From NCBI RefSeq assembly GCF_000576635.1, contig NZ_AVFL01000020.1, forward strand, positions 62,001 through 126,000: a stretch of 64,000 bases of DNA, in the 5' to 3' direction. This stretch comes from Skermanella stibiiresistens SB22. Lineage in GTDB: Bacteria > Pseudomonadota > Alphaproteobacteria > Azospirillales > Azospirillaceae. The translations under genes and the position numbers were made by a program. The notes beneath the pieces were generated by a model. The model did no database searches. It saw nothing but the letters and a program-made list of their open reading frames with translations, and had not been told where the DNA came from. Each line of letters begins with the position of its first letter. Position 1 is the stretch's first letter. This document shows, piece by piece, positions 27,564-37,138 of the stretch.

Positions 27564-29513
27564 TCAGCCCCGATTCTCCGCCCGGTTGATCAACCGGGAG
27601 CATGGGCTATCCTGCCCCTCGCCCGGCTCGAGGAGCGGCAGGATCGCGGCCAGTGGGGTCAGCAATACCCCCAAGGCCACGGCGGCGGCTCCCCGCGCGA
27701 TGGCCGCCGTCGGATCGACGGTGACGTGCGGATCCGCGAAAGTCCCTTCGGCACCCACGGGAGTCCTCGCCGACAAGGGGCTGAAGTCCTTGGGATGGGC
27801 CAGCATCTCGATGTCGAAGCGTTCGTTCTTTAGGTTGGCGGAAGCCTCGCCGATGACGTTGGTGTCCTCGGTGTCGAACACCAACGCCTTGGACTTCATC
27901 AATCCATCGGTGATGCCGAAGTCGGCGACCATGCAGCGCACGCCGACAGGTTCGTCCTCCGATAGGGCGAAGCCCAGCGCTTCTGCGATGTCGATACCGA
28001 CCACTTCCAGGATCAGGTTGCTGACCTTGCCGCCCTCCATCACCATGGACATGTGTCCATTGCTGGAGCCGAGCATGCTCCGCACGGTGTCCCCCCTACC
28101 CTTGAGCTGTAACTTGCCGCCGAAAGTGCCGCCCATATCCTGGGCGAACTGGGTGCCCTGGAAGAACTTCGCCAAGTCGAGCGCCCGCATCTCCAGGTCC
28201 ATGTCGATCGTCGGTGGGGTCTGCTGGGCGTCGATCTGGATGATGCCACCCGCCTTGCCTCCCGCGACCAGCAACCGCACCGGCTCGATCCGGGCGCGGC
28301 CATTGTCGACGATGATCCGGGCGTCGAACTCGTTGGCGGGGACATTGGGCACCAGCAACTTGTCGGCGTGGTACCGCATCTCGACGTCGACCGCCTTCAG
28401 CATCTCGACATTGATCGGCGTGTTGGGGATGACGCGGCCCTCCCGGTCCAACTGGCGGGCCTGCTCGACCTGCTTCGGTGACGCGGTCTCACCTTCGCCG
28501 ACGGCGGGAGGCGCTCCGATGAAGCCGGCGAGATCGTCGTAGTCGAGGTTCTTGGACCGCAGGTTGCCGGTGACCTTGGGGCGCTCGTGGCCCAGGTCGA
28601 TCTGGACTTGGCCACCAACGTCACTGTCGCCGACCCTGCCCTCCGCGTCGGTCATCGCCCAGACCTTGCCATGGCGCTCCAGCCGGCCGGAAACGTCGAA
28701 GGGAGGGGTCGATGGCGCCGGGAAACCGATGATCGGGAACAGGTCGGCCAAGTCCTGGCCGCGGATATCCACCGTCACATCCATTCCGGCCAATTCCTGC
28801 GGATCGGTCAGCGAGCCCTCGATGACCGTGCGCGTGCTGCCGACCGACGCCTCGGCCCGCACGGGGAACGGCGTCTGTCGGTCGCGCAGGGCCAGGAAGG
28901 TGCCGGTGGTCGCGTCGAGGTGAAACGGTTCATCGGCGTAATTGCCGTCGGCGACCATGCGGACGCGGTCCTCGCCCTGCTCGTTCCGCTCGGTGTTGAC
29001 CGTGCTGGCGACCTGGATGTTCAGTCCATCGTCGCGGTACTCGACCTCGCCGCCCTTGATCTCGATGTGTCCGATCTCCGGTAGGTTAGGGCTGCCGTCG
29101 CCCTCCTGCGGTGGATCACCCTCGACATTGGCGAAATCCCAATTCCCCGTCCCTTCGGCATTGCGGGCCAGTTTGATCTTGGGGTCGATCAGCGTGATCT
29201 GTGGGATCACGATGGTTCCACCGACCAGCTTCCTGAGGTCCAGCGTGACCTCGACGGCGCCGATGTCGGCCATGTCGCCCTCACCGGCCCATTCGGTGTT
29301 GGCGAGATGGATTCCACCGGCGCGGATGCGCGGCGTCAGGGACCAGTCGATGTCGAAGTTCTCATCGATGCGAACCTCGCGCCCCAAGGCGGCGCTGGCC
29401 CGTTTGGCGACGAACTCGCGAGCCCAACTCGTCTCCAGCATCAGCAGGGAGCCGACGACCAGCAGCACGAGCACCCCAATCACGATCCCGAGCCACTTCA
29501 ACACTCGACCCAC
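27564..29513 (-). CDS. AsmA-family protein
   Basis: A 649-residue envelope protein. One N-terminal membrane helix (residues 8-30, [19 protein letters not shown]) anchors a large periplasmic beta-rich region. The N-terminal AsmA motif [20 protein letters not shown] and the later conserved [19 protein letters not shown] segment place it in the AsmA-like group, proposed to move or assemble lipids between membranes. A second, larger AsmA-type gene is at 52183. Confidence 0.9.
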   Translation of the reverse strand: MGRVLKWLGIVIGVLVLLVVGSLLMLETSWAREFVAKRASAALGREVRIDENFDIDWSLTPRIRAGGIHLANTEWAGEGDMADIGAVEVTLDLRKLVGGTIVIPQITLIDPKIKLARNAEGTGNWDFANVEGDPPQEGDGSPNLPEIGHIEIKGGEVEYRDDGLNIQVASTVNTERNEQGEDRVRMVADGNYADEPFHLDATTGTFLALRDRQTPFPVRAEASVGSTRTVIEGSLTDPQELAGMDVTVDIRGQDLADLFPIIGFPAPSTPPFDVSGRLERHGKVWAMTDAEGRVGDSDVGGQVQIDLGHERPKVTGNLRSKNLDYDDLAGFIGAPPAVGEGETASPKQVEQARQLDREGRVIPNTPINVEMLKAVDVEMRYHADKLLVPNVPANEFDARIIVDNGRARIEPVRLLVAGGKAGGIIQIDAQQTPPTIDMDLEMRALDLAKFFQGTQFAQDMGGTFGGKLQLKGRGDTVRSMLGSSNGHMSMVMEGGKVSNLILEVVGIDIAEALGFALSEDEPVGVRCMVADFGITDGLMKSKALVFDTEDTNVIGEASANLKNERFDIEMLAHPKDFSPLSARTPVGAEGTFADPHVTVDPTAAIARGAAAVALGVLLTPLAAILPLLEPGEGQDSPCSRLINRAENRG

Positions 29514-29662
29514 AACGCCACCTCGCCCAATCCATCAGGTTAGGAGTCAACCGGCGTGGCGAGATAACGTTTCAAACTCGATGGATTTGCCCCATGCGCT
29601 TCATGCCAAAAATGCATTGCTCACAATACAATTGCACATGAGATAATTTATTGCCTACGATT

Positions 29663-29678
29663 TGATTGTGCGCAATCA
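29663..29678. promoter_or_regulatory. OhrR operator candidate before ohr
   Basis: TGATTG and CAATCA flank TGCG, 57 bases before the ohr start, in a markedly AT-rich 100-base stretch. A second related CAATTGCAC element lies at 29630-29637. OhrR sites are AT-rich inverted repeats in front of ohr, so this is the best candidate. Confidence 0.5.
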
Positions 29679-29735
29679 TTTCTCCATCGAAACACGGCGC
29701 TCCGGCCAACCCGACGCCGCACGGGAGTGAATGTC

Positions 29736-30155
29736 ATGAAGGTTCTGTATTCGACCAAAGCTCGCGCCACCGGTGGACGTGACGGCAAGGCCACGACCGA
29801 TGACGGTCTGCTGTCGGTTTCCCTCGCCACTCCAAAGGAGTTGGGCGGACCAGGCGGCGCCACCAATCCCGAGCAGTTGTTCGCCGCCGGCTATTCCGCC
29901 TGCTTCGTCGGCGCCATGAAATTCGTGGCTGGCAAGACCAAGATCGCCATCCCCGCAGACGCCTCGGTCTCGGCCACGGTCGGCATCGGAGCCCGCGACG
30001 ATGGCGAGGGCTTCGGCATCACGGTGGCGCTCGCCGTCGACCTGCCCGGCATGGAACGCGCCGCCGCCGAGGATCTCGTCGCCCGCGCCCACAAGGTTTG
30101 CCCTTACAGCCACGCGACGAAGGGTAATATAGAGGTGACGACCACCATTTCGTGA
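29736..30155 (+). CDS. ohr: Organic hydroperoxide resistance protein
   Basis: Thiol peroxidase of 139 residues that reduces organic peroxides using lipoylated partners. The two redox cysteines are Cys56 (GYSACFVGAM) and Cys122 (KVCPYSHATKGN). ATG 29736 has GGGAG eight bases upstream; a GTG at 29727 is possible but lies on the Shine-Dalgarno. Its regulator gene ohrR follows after 16 bases. Confidence 0.95.
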   Translation: MKVLYSTKARATGGRDGKATTDDGLLSVSLATPKELGGPGGATNPEQLFAAGYSACFVGAMKFVAGKTKIAIPADASVSATVGIGARDDGEGFGITVALAVDLPGMERAAAEDLVARAHKVCPYSHATKGNIEVTTTIS

Positions 30156-30171
30156 GAACCCGGACCCAACC

Positions 30172-30687
30172 ATGACCGAGTCCCGCGTCACCGAGCCCCG
30201 CCATCCGGAGAACACCCTTGCCGGAACCGGCGCCACCGAAGCCGGTGACAACCCGCTGCTGCTCGCCAATCAGATCTGCTTCGCCCTCTACTCCGCCACC
30301 CACGCCATGACCAAGGCGTACCGTCCCCTGCTCGACGACCTTGGCGTGACCTATCCGCAGTATCTCGTGCTGCTGCTGCTGTGGGAACGGGATGGCCGAT
30401 CGGTCAAGGAGTTGGGCGAGCATCTGAGCCTGGACAGCGGGACGCTCACCCCCCTGCTGAAGCGCCTGGAGGGACAAGGTCTGGTCAGCCGGTCGCGCGA
30501 CCGCGCCGACGAGCGGTCCGTCCTCATCCATCTCACGGTCCAGGGCAAGGCGCTCCACGACAAGGCGGAGTGCCTGCCCGCCCGGATCACCGAGGCGTCG
30601 GGCTGCTCGACTGCGGATCTGGCCGGCTTGCGCGACCAGATCCTGCGGTTGAGGAACGACCTGACGGCGGCGCTCCGGAAGACGTGA
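30172..30687 (+). CDS. ohrR: MarR-family organic peroxide sensor OhrR
   Basis: A 171-residue repressor. The peroxide-reacting Cys is Cys36 (NQICFALYSA), followed by the Tyr-containing LGVTYPQYLVLLLLWE and the winged helix SLDSGTLTPLLKRLEGQGLV. The N-terminus is about 20 residues longer than typical. Oxidation of the Cys should release it from the ohr promoter. It converges with the acyl-CoA ligase gene, with only 7 bases between stops. Confidence 0.92.
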   Translation: MTESRVTEPRHPENTLAGTGATEAGDNPLLLANQICFALYSATHAMTKAYRPLLDDLGVTYPQYLVLLLLWERDGRSVKELGEHLSLDSGTLTPLLKRLEGQGLVSRSRDRADERSVLIHLTVQGKALHDKAECLPARITEASGCSTADLAGLRDQILRLRNDLTAALRKT

Positions 30688-30694
30688 GCCTCCG

Positions 30695-32356
30695 CTATTC
30701 CTTGGCGGACGCCCGCTCGTTCAGCTGTCTCGCCATATCGCGCAGGACGAACTTCTGGATCTTGCCGGTCGAGGTTTTCGGCAGGTTGGTGAACACCACC
30801 GTGCGCGGGCTCTTGAAGTGGGCCAGATGCTCGCGGCAGAAGGCGATCAGTTCCGCCTCCGTCACCACCACGCCATCCTTGACGGTCACGAAGGCGCAGG
30901 GGGTCTCCCCCCAGCGCTCGTCCGGCCTGGCCACCACGGCGGCGTCGAGCACGGCGGGGTGACGGTAGAGCACGGCCTCGACCTCGATCGTCGAGATGTT
31001 CTCGCCGCCCGAGATGATGATGTCCTTGGACCTATCCTTCAGTTCGATGTAGCCGTTCGGATGCATCACGCCCAAATCGCCGGTGTGGAACCAGCCGCCC
31101 TCGAACGCCTCCTGGGTCGCCACCGGGTTCTTCAGGTAGCCCTTCATCACCACGTTGCCGCGCATGAAGACCTCGCCGATCGTCTCTCCGTCGTTCGGCA
31201 CCGGCTCCAGCGTCGTGGCGTCCGCCACCATCAGACCTTCCTGGACGACATAGGTGACACCCTGGCGCGCCTTGAAGACGGCGCGCTCCTCGATCGGCAG
31301 GGCGTCCCACTCCTCGTGCCAAGCGCAGACCACGTCCGGGCCGTAGACCTCGGTCAGGCCGTAGACATGGGTGATCGCGAAGCCCATCCGCTCGATCTTC
31401 TCGATCACGGCGGCGGGCGGGGCGGCGCCGGCGGTCATCATGCGGATGCCGGCGGGGATCTCGCGGCGCTGGTCCTCGGGCGCGTTGACCAGCAGGCCCA
31501 TCACGATCGGGGCGCCGCACATGTGCGTGACGCCATGGTCGGCGATGGCGTCGTACATGCCCTTGGCCGAAACCGCCCGCAGGCAGACATGGGTTCCCGC
31601 CATGGCGGTAATGGTCCAGGGGAAGCACCAGCCGTTGCAGTGGAACATCGGCAATGTCCACAGGTACACGGGATGGTGCGGCATCGCCCAGGTGACCGAG
31701 TTGCCGATCGCGTTGAGATAGGCGCCGCGGTGGTGATAGACGACGCCCTTCGGGTTGCCGGTGGTGCCCGAGGTGTAGTTTAGCGCGATCGCCCGCCACT
31801 CGTCGTCCGGGGGTTGCCACGCGTGATCGGGATCGCCGGTCTCCAGGAATTGTTCATAGGTCATCTGGCCGATCAGGTCGCCGGTCTTGGCCAGCGGGTC
31901 GTCGATGTCGATCACGATCGGCCGGTGCTTTGGGTCGATCATGTGGATGGCCTTGTTGATCACCGGCGAGAACTCGCGGTCCGTGATCAGCACCTTGGCC
32001 TCGCCGTGCTGGAGCTGGAAGGCGATGGCCTCCGCGTCGAGCCGGATGTTCAGCGCGTTCAGCACGCCGCCGGCCATGGGCACGCCGAAATGCGCCTCCA
32101 TCACCTCGGGGATGTTGGGAGCCATCACCGCGACGGTGGTCCCGACGCCGACCCCGCGCTTCGACAGGGCCGAGGCCAAGCGCACGCAGCGCTCGTAGGT
32201 CTCGGCCCATGTGCGGCGGACATCGCCATGAATGACCGCGATCCGGTTCGGATAGACCGAAGCGGTGCGGCGGATGAACGACAGGGGGGAAAGCGGGACG
32301 AAGTTCGCCTCGTTCTTGTCCAGTTCAACCTCGAAGGGGTTGCGGTGCTGAGTCAT
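30695..32356 (-). CDS. Acyl-CoA synthetase (AMP-forming), medium-chain/DmdB-like
   Basis: A 553-residue adenylate-forming ligase. Motifs: YTSGTTGNPKGV (P-loop), YGLTEVYGPD, GWFHTGDLG, DRSKDIIISGGENIS and the C-terminal PKTSTGKIQK with the catalytic (and acetylatable) Lys. It activates a carboxylic acid to its CoA thioester. Residues such as MFHCNGWCFPW and AHFGVPMAGGVLNALNIRL match the class that includes 3-methylmercaptopropionyl-CoA ligase, but the acyl chain is not determined. Stand-alone gene. Confidence 0.9.
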   Translation of the reverse strand: MTQHRNPFEVELDKNEANFVPLSPLSFIRRTASVYPNRIAVIHGDVRRTWAETYERCVRLASALSKRGVGVGTTVAVMAPNIPEVMEAHFGVPMAGGVLNALNIRLDAEAIAFQLQHGEAKVLITDREFSPVINKAIHMIDPKHRPIVIDIDDPLAKTGDLIGQMTYEQFLETGDPDHAWQPPDDEWRAIALNYTSGTTGNPKGVVYHHRGAYLNAIGNSVTWAMPHHPVYLWTLPMFHCNGWCFPWTITAMAGTHVCLRAVSAKGMYDAIADHGVTHMCGAPIVMGLLVNAPEDQRREIPAGIRMMTAGAAPPAAVIEKIERMGFAITHVYGLTEVYGPDVVCAWHEEWDALPIEERAVFKARQGVTYVVQEGLMVADATTLEPVPNDGETIGEVFMRGNVVMKGYLKNPVATQEAFEGGWFHTGDLGVMHPNGYIELKDRSKDIIISGGENISTIEVEAVLYRHPAVLDAAVVARPDERWGETPCAFVTVKDGVVVTEAELIAFCREHLAHFKSPRTVVFTNLPKTSTGKIQKFVLRDMARQLNERASAKE

Positions 32357-32528
32357 CCGATGAGTTCCCGGGATTGCGGTGGACGCCCTTGATGGGCATT
32401 CTTGTGGCGGCGGAGCATACTCCTTAGCGGGGGCGGTATGGAATGCTCCGCTGCGCCATCACCGCGGCACTTCGCCCCGTCACTCCGGTTCATCCCACAA
32501 CCCTTGGCCCCTCGAGTCCCACCCCCGA

Positions 32529-33185
32529 ATGGCAAGCGCCCTCATCCTGCTGACCGGATACCGCGAAGCACCTTATCTGATCGACTATCTGCGCGGTTAC
32601 AGCGACACCTTGCCGATCCACCACGTCACCGACCTGGAGGAACTTGACCGCGAGTGCCTGCCGGGCCGGGTGCTGATCGCGTTCTGCACGGCGGTCATCG
32701 TGCCCAAACGGGTGCTCGACCGCCTCGGCCGTCCGGCCTTCAACTTCCATCCGGGACCGCCAACCTATCCGGGCCGCAGTCCGGAGAGCTTCGCCACCTA
32801 CGACGGCGTCACGAGGTTCGGAGCCACTTCCCACATCATGGCGCCGCGCGTCGACGAGGGACCCATCGTCGGGGTCGAATGGTTCGACGTGCCGCCGGAC
32901 ACCGGACAGATGACGCTGGCCGATCTGGCGTTCCAGGCGACCCTGCGGTTGTTCGCCCGGCAGGCGCCGATCATGGCGCTGTCATCGCAACCGATGAAGG
33001 TGCTGGACATCCAGTGGTCGGGCCGCAAGACCAGCAAGCGGGACTACGACATGATGACCGACTTGGCCCCCTGCATCGACGCCGCCGAGTTCAACCGGCG
33101 GCTGAGGGCGTTCGGCGAGGACCCGGAGACCAGCATCACGGTCACGCTGCACGGCCACCGCTTCGTGCTGCGGCACGAGGTCTGA
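32529..33185 (+). CDS. Formyltransferase-fold protein
   Basis: A 218-residue protein with the formyl-transfer catalytic set: Asn72 and His74 in FNFHPGPPTYPG, Asp109 in MAPRVDEGPIV. Tetrahydrofolate formyltransferases (Fmt, PurN, sugar N-formyltransferases) share these residues. It is shorter than Fmt and lacks its tRNA-binding C-terminal domain, and the C-terminal 60 residues look unrelated. The downstream glycosyltransferase (6-base gap) suggests N-formylation of an amino sugar or modification of a cell-surface compound, which is inference. Upstream in-frame sequence from 32379 is not coding. Confidence 0.8.
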   Translation: MASALILLTGYREAPYLIDYLRGYSDTLPIHHVTDLEELDRECLPGRVLIAFCTAVIVPKRVLDRLGRPAFNFHPGPPTYPGRSPESFATYDGVTRFGATSHIMAPRVDEGPIVGVEWFDVPPDTGQMTLADLAFQATLRLFARQAPIMALSSQPMKVLDIQWSGRKTSKRDYDMMTDLAPCIDAAEFNRRLRAFGEDPETSITVTLHGHRFVLRHEV

Positions 33186-33191
33186 GCGCCC

Positions 33192-34313
33192 ATGCGGCTG
33201 TGCCTCGTCGATCCGCTGCCTTGGGACTACGACGCCGACACTCCCTTGGAACGGCCGCTCGGTGGCATGCAATCCGCCGCCTGCCATCTGGCGGCGGCGT
33301 TGGCGGATCTGGGGCATGAGGTGGCGCTGGTGACGCACACGACGCGGCCGGGCGCGCGCCGGGGCGTCGCCTGCCTGTCGCTCGGCACTCCAGGCGGCCG
33401 GACGGAACTACGCGACCGCGCCTGGGATGCCATGATCTCGCTGAGCGCCTTGGCCGGTCCCGTCCGCGCGCTGGTGGCGCCGGGAACCCCGGCCATCCTG
33501 TGGACGGGCCACGCCGAGGACCAGCCCGCCGTCGCCTGCCTGGGAACCCCGGCGGAACGTGACGCCTGGGACGGCGTGGCGCTGGTCAGCGAGTGGCAGC
33601 GGCTCCGCTATGCCGAGACCTTCGGATTGCCCGCCTTCCGCACCGTCGTCCTGGGGAACGCCATCGCGCCGGCTTTCGAGGGGTTGTTCCAGGATGCCGA
33701 CGATCTCCAGGCGGCCAAGCGGGCGCGCACGGTCGCCGACGGCGGCCCGATGACGCTGGCGTACACCTCGACCCCCTTCCGGGGGCTCGAGCTTCTGACC
33801 GGCATGTTCCCGCTGATCGCGCGACCAGCCCGCCTGCGCGTCTTCTCCGACATGGCGCCGTACCGGACGGGGCCCGCCGACAGCCAGTTCGCCGCCCTGT
33901 ACGAGCGCTGCCGCGCCACGCCCGGCATCGACCATGTCGGCACTTTGCCCCAGCCCGATCTCGCCCGCGCCTTGAGGCCGATCCCGATCCTGGCCTATCC
34001 CTGCACCTTCCCGGAGACCGCCTGCATCGCCGTTCTCGAAGCCATGGCGGCCGGCTGCGCCGTCGTCTCCAGCGACCTGGGCGCTCTGGCCGAGACGACG
34101 GCCGGGCACGCCCTGCTGGTCGATCCCGGTGAGGACTGGAGTAGCTTCGCGCCCCGTTACCTGGGCGCCCTGGATCTCGTGATGGCCTCGGTGACATCTA
34201 AGGCCGGGATCGAACGCCTGTGGGAACAGGTCCGGTTCGTCAACCAGACGGCGACTTGGGCCGTACGCGCCCGTCAATGGACGGATACGCTGGCGTCCTG
34301 GCCACCCCGCTGA
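33192..34313 (+). CDS. Family-4 type glycosyltransferase (GT-B fold)
   Basis: A 373-residue protein. The N-terminal Rossmann half has RPLGGMQSAACHLAAALADLG; the C-terminal half has the donor-binding motif FPETACIAVLEAMAAGCAVVSS with a characteristic Glu-x7-Glu. No membrane helix. Donor and acceptor sugars unknown. It follows the formyltransferase-fold gene by 6 bases and probably acts on the same compound. Confidence 0.85.
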   Translation: MRLCLVDPLPWDYDADTPLERPLGGMQSAACHLAAALADLGHEVALVTHTTRPGARRGVACLSLGTPGGRTELRDRAWDAMISLSALAGPVRALVAPGTPAILWTGHAEDQPAVACLGTPAERDAWDGVALVSEWQRLRYAETFGLPAFRTVVLGNAIAPAFEGLFQDADDLQAAKRARTVADGGPMTLAYTSTPFRGLELLTGMFPLIARPARLRVFSDMAPYRTGPADSQFAALYERCRATPGIDHVGTLPQPDLARALRPIPILAYPCTFPETACIAVLEAMAAGCAVVSSDLGALAETTAGHALLVDPGEDWSSFAPRYLGALDLVMASVTSKAGIERLWEQVRFVNQTATWAVRARQWTDTLASWPPR

Positions 34314-34387
34314 AAAGGGGGCCGAATTATTGGTAAGACCGGTATCACGGTCCAAAATGTCGCAGCACCGCCAAAACACGAAACACA

Positions 34388-34395
34388 TTTGCAAA
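34388..34395. promoter_or_regulatory. TTTGCAAA palindrome before prpE
   Basis: A perfect 8-bp palindrome 97 bases before the prpE start. From memory, the ScfR/PccR/RamB regulators of propionate and acetate metabolism recognise TTTGCAAA, usually in tandem. Only one copy is visible here, so this is a candidate only. Confidence 0.35.
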
Positions 34396-34491
34396 ATCTT
34401 CGCGCCGTGAAGCACTATCACGCCCGCGTCGCGGGGTTGAACGCCCTGGCGCGGAATGAAACCAACGCTCCAAAAAAGAAGAAGGCGTCCC

Positions 34492-36399
34492 ATGACCGGT
34501 CGTTATGCCGAGCTTCACACCCGCTCGATCACCGATCCCGCAGGCTTCTGGGGCGACGCCGCCCGCGAAATCGATTGGATCAAGCCGTGGGACAGCGTCC
34601 TCGACAGTTCCAACCCACCTTTCCATCGCTGGTTCACCGGCGGTTTGCTGAACACCTGCCATAACGCGGTCGACCGGCACGTCGACGCCGGGCGTGGCGA
34701 CCAAGCGGCCATCATCTACGACAGCCCCGTCACAGACACCGTCCAAACGATCACCTATTCCGAGTTGAGGGATCAGACCGCCCGCTTCGCCGGCGCACTG
34801 CGCGGCCTCGGCGTCGCCAAGGGCGACCGGGTGATCCTGTACATGCCGATGATCCCGCAGGCGGTCGTCGCGATGCTCGCCTGCGCCCGGCTGGGCGCCA
34901 TCCATTCCGTGGTGTTCGGCGGCTTCGCGCCGCACGAGCTGGCGACCCGCATCAACGATTCCAAGCCCAAGGCGATCGTCACCGCGTCATGCGGCGTCGA
35001 GGGCAAGAAGGTCCTGCCCTACAAGCCGATGCTGGACGCCGCCATCGAGCAGTCGGATCACAAACCCGATCACGTGGTCGTGTTCCAGCGGCCGCAGGTG
35101 ACGGCCGAACTGGTGGGGCCACGCGATGTCGACTGGGCGGCGGCGGCCGCCGCGGCGGAACCGGCGGAATGCGTCCCGGTCGCCGCGACCGATCCGCTCT
35201 ACATCCTCTACACCTCCGGCACCACGGGCCAGCCCAAGGGCGTCGTCCGCGACAACGGCGGCCACGCGGTGGCGCTGAAGTGGACCATGACCAACATGTA
35301 CGACATCAAGCCGGGGGAGGTCTTCTGGGCCGCCTCGGACGTCGGCTGGGTGGTCGGCCACTCTTATATCTGCTACGCGCCGCTGCTCCATGGCTGCACC
35401 ACCATCGTGTTCGAGGGCAAGCCGGTCGGCACGCCCGACCCCGGCACCTTCTGGCGGGTGATCGAACAGCACAAGGTCTCGGCCCTGTTCACCGCGCCCA
35501 CCGCCTTCCGGGCCATCAAGCGCGAGGATCCCAAGGCCGAACTGGTCAAGAAGTATGACCTGTCCAGCCTCCGCACCCTGTTCCTGGCGGGTGAGCGTTC
35601 CGACCCCGACACGCTGCACTGGGCGGAGGACAACCTCAAGGTTCCGGTGATCGATCATTGGTGGCAGACGGAGACCGGCTGGGCGATCAGCGGCAATCCG
35701 ATGGGCATCGAACGGTTCAAGGTCAAGTACGGTTCGGCCACCAAGCCGCTGCCGGGATGGGACGTGCGCTGCCTCGACATCTCAAACAACGAGGTCAATC
35801 GCGGCGACATCGGCGCGATCTCGGTCAAGCTGCCGTTGCCTCCCGGCACGCTGATGACGCTGTGGAACGCCGACCAGCGCTTCGTCAAATCCTACATGAC
35901 GGACTATCCCGGCTATTACCAGACGGGCGACGCCGGCTTCATCGACGATGACGGCTACGTCTACATCATGGCCCGCACCGACGACATCATCAACGTCGCC
36001 GGGCACCGGCTGTCCACCGGCGGGATGGAGGAGGTCCTGTCCGGACACCCGGACGTGGCGGAATGCGCCGTGATCGGCGTCGCCGACGAGTTGAAGGGAC
36101 AGGTTCCGCTGGGTTTCCTGGTGCTCAAGAACGGTGTCGAGCGCGATCACGCCGTGATCGTCAAGGAAGTGGTCCAGCGGGTCCGCGACGAGATCGGCCC
36201 CGTCGCCGCCTTCAAGCTGGCCATCGTCGTGGACCGTCTGCCCAAGACCCGCTCCGGCAAGATCCTGCGTGGCACCATGCAGAAGATCGCCGACAGCGAG
36301 TCCTACAAGATGCCAGCGACGATCGACGACCCGCTGATCCTGAGCGAGATCTCCGAAGCCCTCCAAGGTATCGGCTACGCGAAACCTGGAATGGTTTGA
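34492..36399 (+). CDS. prpE: Propionate-CoA ligase (propionyl-CoA synthetase)
   Basis: A 635-residue AMP-forming ligase of the acetyl-CoA synthetase family. Motifs: YTSGTTGQPKG, DVGWVVGHSYICYAPLL, WWQTETGW and the catalytic-lysine motif KTRSGKILRG. The WWQTETGW (rather than ...GG) and overall length favour PrpE over Acs. It converts propionate, ATP and CoA to propionyl-CoA. GAAGG precedes ATG 34492; the in-frame extension to 34456 is not needed. A strong terminator follows. Confidence 0.9.
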   Translation: MTGRYAELHTRSITDPAGFWGDAAREIDWIKPWDSVLDSSNPPFHRWFTGGLLNTCHNAVDRHVDAGRGDQAAIIYDSPVTDTVQTITYSELRDQTARFAGALRGLGVAKGDRVILYMPMIPQAVVAMLACARLGAIHSVVFGGFAPHELATRINDSKPKAIVTASCGVEGKKVLPYKPMLDAAIEQSDHKPDHVVVFQRPQVTAELVGPRDVDWAAAAAAAEPAECVPVAATDPLYILYTSGTTGQPKGVVRDNGGHAVALKWTMTNMYDIKPGEVFWAASDVGWVVGHSYICYAPLLHGCTTIVFEGKPVGTPDPGTFWRVIEQHKVSALFTAPTAFRAIKREDPKAELVKKYDLSSLRTLFLAGERSDPDTLHWAEDNLKVPVIDHWWQTETGWAISGNPMGIERFKVKYGSATKPLPGWDVRCLDISNNEVNRGDIGAISVKLPLPPGTLMTLWNADQRFVKSYMTDYPGYYQTGDAGFIDDDGYVYIMARTDDIINVAGHRLSTGGMEEVLSGHPDVAECAVIGVADELKGQVPLGFLVLKNGVERDHAVIVKEVVQRVRDEIGPVAAFKLAIVVDRLPKTRSGKILRGTMQKIADSESYKMPATIDDPLILSEISEALQGIGYAKPGMV

Positions 36400-36427
36400 C
36401 CCTGCCCCTTTGGCGTGGGACATGGCA

Positions 36428-36461
36428 ATGACCGCGCCCCCGAGGGCGCCGTCATTTTTTT
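36428..36461 (+). terminator. Rho-independent terminator of prpE
   Basis: An ATGAC/GTCAT plus GCGCCC/GGGCGC stem, with paired mismatches, ends in seven T residues. It starts 28 bases after the prpE stop. Confidence 0.9.
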
Positions 36462-36562
36462 GACAAACGGCTGGCGTCCTTTGGAATAAGGCGTGACCGC
36501 CGGTGTTCGTGGGATTGAGTTTCGGCTCTTGGCTTTTATCCACGCTCGGGACCGCCGGCATC

Positions 36563-36587
36563 GGAACTTTCATGAACATGGAAGGTT
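36563..36587 (+). promoter_or_regulatory. ECF/EcfG-like promoter before the sigma factor gene
   Basis: GGAAC at 36563 is separated by 17 bases from GTT at 36585, matching the GGAAC-N16/17-GTT form of alphaproteobacterial ECF promoters. It lies 33 bases before the ECF sigma start, suggesting autoregulation or control by the general stress sigma factor. Confidence 0.5.
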
Positions 36588-36619
36588 TCGCCTGAATTAT
36601 CCACCAACCGGATGACGCA

Positions 36620-37129
36620 GTGAGCAGATTCGGGACTGAGCTGGAAGTACAGATCTCTTCGCTTCGCCGCTACGCGCGGGCTCTCCTGCGCGATAAGAAC
36701 GACGCGGACGATCTCGTCCAGGAATCGCTGGCCCGCGCGCTGTCGCGTGCCGACCGATTCAAGCCGGGGACGAACCTCCGGGCCTGGTTATTCACGATCA
36801 TGCATAACGTGCATGTCAATCAGGTCCGCCAGAAGATCTCAAGACCGGTCGAGGTGCCGGTCGAGGATCATGAGATGCGGCTGATCACGCCAGCCCGCCA
36901 AGAAACCAGCATAGAGCTGCGCGACATGTCCAGGGCGCTCGCCGAGTTGCCGGAGGAACAGCGTCAGGTCCTGTTGCTGGTGGCGTTGGAGGGTCTGAAA
37001 TACGACGAGGTCGCCGCCGCGTTGCGCATTCCGATCGGCACCGTGATGTCGCGCCTGAGCCGGGCGCGCGAGGCGGTTCGGATCAAGCTCTCGAACGAGG
37101 GCGGAGTACCCCTCCGCCGGGTCAAGTAG
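36620..37129 (+). CDS. ECF RNA polymerase sigma factor
   Basis: A 169-residue sigma-70 family factor. Region 2 includes YARALLRDKNDADDLVQESLARAL and RAWLFTIMHN; region 4 contains LPEEQRQVLLLVALEGLKYDEVAAALRIPIGTVMSRLSRARE. The start is GTG 36620. The anti-sigma gene follows after 9 bases. Target promoters probably resemble the GGAAC element upstream. Confidence 0.93.
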   Translation: MSRFGTELEVQISSLRRYARALLRDKNDADDLVQESLARALSRADRFKPGTNLRAWLFTIMHNVHVNQVRQKISRPVEVPVEDHEMRLITPARQETSIELRDMSRALAELPEEQRQVLLLVALEGLKYDEVAAALRIPIGTVMSRLSRAREAVRIKLSNEGGVPLRRVK

Positions 37130-37138
37130 GACATTAAC

